Source: Klebsormidium nitens (Eukaryota; Streptophyta; Klebsormidiophyceae; Klebsormidiales; Klebsormidiaceae). Taken from it: 23,033 nt of DNA. This document shows positions 19,394-23,033 of this stretch, one piece after another. The position numbers and the translations under genes are program-made. The stretch covers positions 1 through 23,033 of the forward strand of contig DF237881.1 in NCBI GenBank assembly GCA_000708835.1, in the 5' to 3' direction. Each line of letters starts with the position of its first letter. Within the stretch, counting starts at the first letter, position 1. The notes beneath the pieces were generated by a model. The model worked only from the letters and a program-made list of their open reading frames with translations. It had not been told where the DNA came from and searched no databases.

Positions 19394-20339
19394 GCGGCAT
19401 CATCTCCATCGTTGTATATGTTGGAGCATTGGGCGGCCGGGCCGGCAGGCCAATGGCATGCAAGTTGCGCATGGCCTAGCCTTTAGTCATGCAGAATTAT
19501 CGGCTAGCCTGACAATGGTTGACTCTTAGCTATATACGCATGCAAACGATCATGCATATGCATAGCTGACATAGCTAGCTCACTGGCTATGTATATTGTA
19601 TTCTCAGCGCGACCATCGCAATGGCGCGGTTCTATTGGCTTCCCAGTATATATATGTATCTTTCAAGTTACGGTACGCAATTCTAGCGGCAATTCGAGTC
19701 ATGTCCCACTGCGAATACTTAAAGATACATTAGATCTCACAAGTAACATTGTTTGAGACGTGAGCCGTTTGCAATTAAGGTCGGACTTCGTCTATACGAC
19801 GTCGCTTGAGAGCCCCCATATGCAAACTTATTCGAACTAGCTTGTCAGAAATTTGATCAGGTTCGCGATCATGAAATTCAGGTTTGCGATCACAAAAATA
19901 AAGCCCCAGTCCCAATGCCATGAGCAATTTGAAGATGCTGGTGCGCCGGGGACTCGGCCCGGTCGGTCGAAATCGTGAGACTGATCGAAGTCAAAGAGTA
20001 CTATATGAGCTGAGCGGGACCAAAAGAACGACGGACCGCTTTTACTGGCATAGCCATCCATTTCAAATTAACCGTCTCGAGCTGATGAGACTTCAAAATG
20101 CTACACAGCGGACGGCGTTGCCGCTCAAGCTCTTAATTCTCATTGTTTTATTTGTAAGGGTCATTACTCAAGCCCGAATCGGAAGCACAACAGACACAAA
20201 GACACTCGTAGGTGCACCTATGCAAGCGGCAAAACTAATCCAACGCACAAATTTCTTTCTATATGGTCGCCGACTACATCCTCGTGCTAGGCTCTTAGAT
20301 GGTTTGATTAAGCGATAAAATTTACATTGGGTTTCTCGG
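19394..20339. other. Intergenic region downstream of the hydrolase gene
   Basis: About 950 AT-rich bases. A 132-codon forward ORF at 19920-20318 starts with ATG but lacks family motifs and lies tail-to-tail with the hydrolase gene, so I do not call it. Small direct repeats (AGGTTCGCGATCA and AGGTTTGCGATCA, about 19859 and 19880) and palindromes such as ATGCATATGCAT (about 19552) are the only structure seen. Confidence 0.35.
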
Positions 20340-20357
20340 ATCTGGTTAAAACCAGAT
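20340..20357. repeat. Perfect palindrome over the hydrolase stop codon
   Basis: ATCTGGTT-AA-AACCAGAT forms an 18-base perfect inverted repeat. On the minus strand it contains the last codons (Ile-Trp-Phe) and the TAA stop of the hydrolase gene. It could be a 3'-end signal or coincidence. Confidence 0.45.
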
Positions 20358-22978
20358 TTTTCTCCGCCAAGCTGCAATCTGAAAGAGCCCTGGCTGGGGC
20401 GTGTCCGCGCTCTTTACAGTGCGACCAAGCCTTTGAGGGTGAGATGCGGAGGTGCCCTGGAATACCTCCCTCAAGTCCATTCTCACCGGGTGAGACGAGA
20501 CATGGTAACTGTGCCCGACGTCGATAAGGTTTCCAACACTTGCGCAGTCAACCCGGTCGAAACGGTCTTGCTGGGCTGGGGGCAGAAACCCCTCCAGTCT
20601 CGGGTCAGCTCCCACTCGGACTTCGGACCAATTAATCCAAGTAGATCCGCGCAACGCCCAATCGTTTGCTGAAAAGTAGAGGGTTACCCGGCTGGTAGGG
20701 TTGATGTGCCACAGACCCGACTTGAGGCCCCGCCTGAGTGCTTCGACGTCGATGTCAGAAGCAAGGCAAACCACTTGCCTCAGAGCCTCACGATCCTCAA
20801 TGGGAAAGTCGCGGGTTAATGCGAGGCCATTCATGAGCAGTTGGTTGCCCATGCTGTGGGCAAATAAATAGATCTCGCGCACCAGGGGCTCCCCATCCTG
20901 TAGACAGAGCGTCACGCTTCAGAGGAAAGGTGCTGACAACGAGCTGCTTCGGAAATTGCAAGCAAGCAGAGCCCCTCACTGGTTCCGCATCAGATTCTCG
21001 TAATATGCAGCTTCAAAAACGTCTTTCGAAGTGGCAGAAGGAAGATGCGTTGACACTGCTACGACTTGATTTCCGTCAGCGGCTTGAGTCGACAGAGTCA
21101 GTCGAATGAAAGCGCTCTCTCGGGTACAAAGTTTCACCAGACACGAGGATCCAGTACCCAATCCAGGTTGCGTCTCTTTACGAGTTGCTGAGATGATAAA
21201 AAAAGCAGAAGCCGTTTGAGGAGTTTGGACAACGGAACCAGAAAAGTAGATTGTTGATTGAAGAAACGGAAAGATAGCCCCAAGGCGGAATGGATTCGAA
21301 GTTCTTCCAAATGAGTCCGCAACACTCAACCTGAGGAATATCCGCCCACTCTCATGGACGGCTTTGACTGCTCTACTTCGAAACAGCTTTACTTACTGGA
21401 AAAGGGATGCCACAAAACCCGGTAGAGGTCCTGCTCAAGGGACGTAAATGCCGCCCAGCAAGCTACCAGAGAACTCTCCGCAGAAGGGTTCAACGTTGAG
21501 AACGGTCGCAAACTAGCGATAGTACTGAAAATTCGAGAAATGAGGACTCACAAGTGGATGTTGTAGAAGCGGGATCACGCCCTTTCCTAGCGCTCCGACA
21601 CCGTACGTCTCACTGTCGCCCAGTCCAAGCCGGAAGAAGCTATCCGTCGAGGTGGGTATCTGCCTCGCGTCAATATGGTAGCAAGGGCGGGCGTTCTTTG
21701 ACGGCCAATCGCAGACGATACCAAGCAAGTCGTTCTCGGGGCTTACTGCAGCCATGATCCTTGCTGCCATCAAGATGGCCTGGTCGAAGCCTACACAGTA
21801 CCCGTGGAAGATAAGGACCACCTTGTCTACATTGAGACGATTCAGGTGCCCCCGCAGGGAGTCGATGATAGTATGCTGGTACTCGACTCGAAACGTTTCG
21901 GCCCTGCACTGCTCTGGTTGCAGAGCTTGCACTCGCTCTATCTTGACCTTCCTCGCCTTGTCCAACTCAATGGCCTGCTCCGGTAAGTGCGCGGAGACCC
22001 AGCCGCACTCGAACGCTCCGTGCTCCTCTGCCCTCCTCGTGTTTGTATAGTGGGACGAAACTTTCTGCGGGTCCCATTCTGCACTCCTTGCCCTCTCCGT
22101 GAAGTAGAACAGCTGAACATCCCGGGACGCATCCACACGTGAAATTTTACCGTGGAAAGAGAACGCCTCGATATCTCCAGGGCTGGGCAGGACCGAATAC
22201 GTTCGCGTCTCTCGAGCGTCCGTGACTCTTCGGCCACTTCCGTCGCCTGCCTCCCTGCTGCCGCCTCCTAAAAGCACGTACCCTGAAGGAGCTCCGGAGT
22301 CAGGTGCTGCCCTCGCATACGGGACAACATTCCCCTTTGGCAGCGGCGTCCCCTTCTTTGAGAGAGCATTTCCCCGCTCTAAGTCGCCTTGCACCACTTT
22401 CAATAGCTCCTCAACAAAGACGCGCGACCGGTTAAGGGCAGAGCTCCGTGCCCAGGACTCCAACGTCTCCCAGAAGGCGACGTCCCCAGGCTCGTTGCCC
22501 AGCTCGCGGGCAACAGACTCGGCGAAATCGTCAACGTACTTTTCTGCCCGTCCCCCTCTCTTGAGGGAAGATCGATAGATGCGGTGCGCCCACGGCCGTC
22601 TCCAGCAGGCTGCCAGCAAGCCCACGCACTGAACATCCCCGTCGATAAGGCATCTCAGCGCCCCCAAGATGTCCTCCGGCTTTTCCGCCGTCTTGAGAGC
22701 TTCCCGTGCCTTTTGCAGGACAGGCCGGATATCCTGGCAGAAGTCGAGCCACGTGGCGGGCATCGAGGCATCGCCCAGATTGCACCCAGCATCTTGGACG
22801 CTGTCTAAAAACAGCTCGTCCGAGTCGTCGTACAGGCAGTGCAGGAAGCCGAGGATAGGCAGGACGCTGAGCTGGAAGTTGCACAGCGCCGCCGGCCACG
22901 AAGGAGGGAATGACTGGATCAGCTCTGGAGAAGGCGGCTCAATGCGCGGCTGCTCAGGAATCTCCACAAACGGCTTGC
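20346..22978 (-). CDS. DUF900-type alpha/beta hydrolase, 5' end beyond the window
   Basis: On the minus strand, exon A runs 22978-21552 (acceptor TTTATGTTCCAG, donor GTGAGT) and exon B 20897-20346 (acceptor GTCTACAG, stop TAA). The join is phase 0, with a 654-base intron. About 655 residues are visible, counted from the GTG at 22967, and the real start lies upstream. The N-terminal 380 residues are unrecognised. Then come VVLIFHGYCVGFDQA (about 383-397), the oxyanion-side HGY motif of DUF900 (PF05990), CDWPSK, the nucleophile elbow FAHSMGN (Ser about 487), ASDIDVEAL, RVTLYFSANDWAL and NLIDVGHSYHV (His about 601). The Ser-Asp-His set and motif order match the family, so it should hydrolyse an ester or similar bond; the substrate is unknown. 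The C-terminal 50 residues are extra. Confidence 0.75.
20898..21551 (-). other. Intron of the DUF900 hydrolase gene
   Basis: This 654-base stretch has a GTGAGT donor and CTACAG acceptor. A reverse ORF at 21329-20976 lies inside it, but removing the whole stretch brings the WPS and HSMG motifs to a normal spacing of about 60 residues. No other feature is seen. Confidence 0.55.
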
Positions 22979-23033
22979 CTGGAACATAAAGGGATCAACG
23001 GTCACTAAATTCCTGAGTGATGGGATTCTGGAG

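Noticed and set aside
19920-20318. 132-codon forward ORF with an ATG start
   Set aside because: AT-rich setting, no recognisable motif, and an internal donor-like GTAAGG; likely chance.
20976-21329. 117-codon reverse ORF within the hydrolase intron
   Set aside because: Exons on both sides join in phase 0 with normal motif spacing without it, and it has no DUF900 motif.
1-23033. CRISPR array, phage or bacterial operon
   Set aside because: No regular spaced repeats or Shine-Dalgarno-led gene runs; the genes have spliceosomal introns.

Overview
This is eukaryotic nuclear DNA. Coding blocks are GC-rich and interrupted by GT-AG introns of about 460 to 1,220 bases. One locus belongs to the plant-specific ALMT (aluminium-activated malate transporter) family. 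Together these suggest the green lineage, most likely a streptophyte alga. That placement, and any closer one such as Klebsormidium, is inference.

Layout: (1) Bases 1-172, minus strand: an unidentified partial exon running off the left edge. (2) 173-813: a non-coding divergent promoter/leader with a TATA-like box and three small uORFs. (3) 814-7353, plus: a three-exon gene for a disordered protein of about 1,560 residues, rich in Pro, Ser and acidic residues, whose splice phases agree at both junctions. (4) 7718-8032, plus: a small hydrophobic ORF, possibly a first exon. (5) 8033-9861: no recognisable gene. (6) 9862-9966, plus: one stranded exon-sized piece of the spliceosome gene PRP8. (7) 10327-11660, minus: a two-exon gene for an unrecognised helical protein with a SUMO-interaction-like motif. 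(8) About 12164-15821, plus: an ALMT family gene without a visible N-terminal half. It carries two mutually cancelling one-base shifts, a duplicated exon with its own splice sites and a decayed exon copy in an intron. (9) 16443-18020, plus: weak exon candidates. (10) 18070-18408: a PIF/Harbinger (Tourist-like) MITE with a TAA target duplication. (11) 18933-19393: a second repeat element with degenerate terminal inverted repeats. (12) 20346-22978, minus: a DUF900-type alpha/beta hydrolase gene continuing past the right edge.

The genes do not form a pathway or operon. They look like independent loci separated by a gene-fragment and transposon-rich stretch from about 8 to 20 kb. The most unusual item is the ALMT locus: its conserved motifs alternate between reading frames while exon length and splice phase stay intact, and exon pieces are duplicated around it. 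I see no tRNA, rRNA, CRISPR array or intact transposase gene. Exon boundaries are read by eye from splice consensus, phase agreement and family motifs recalled from memory; no alignment or transcript data were available.
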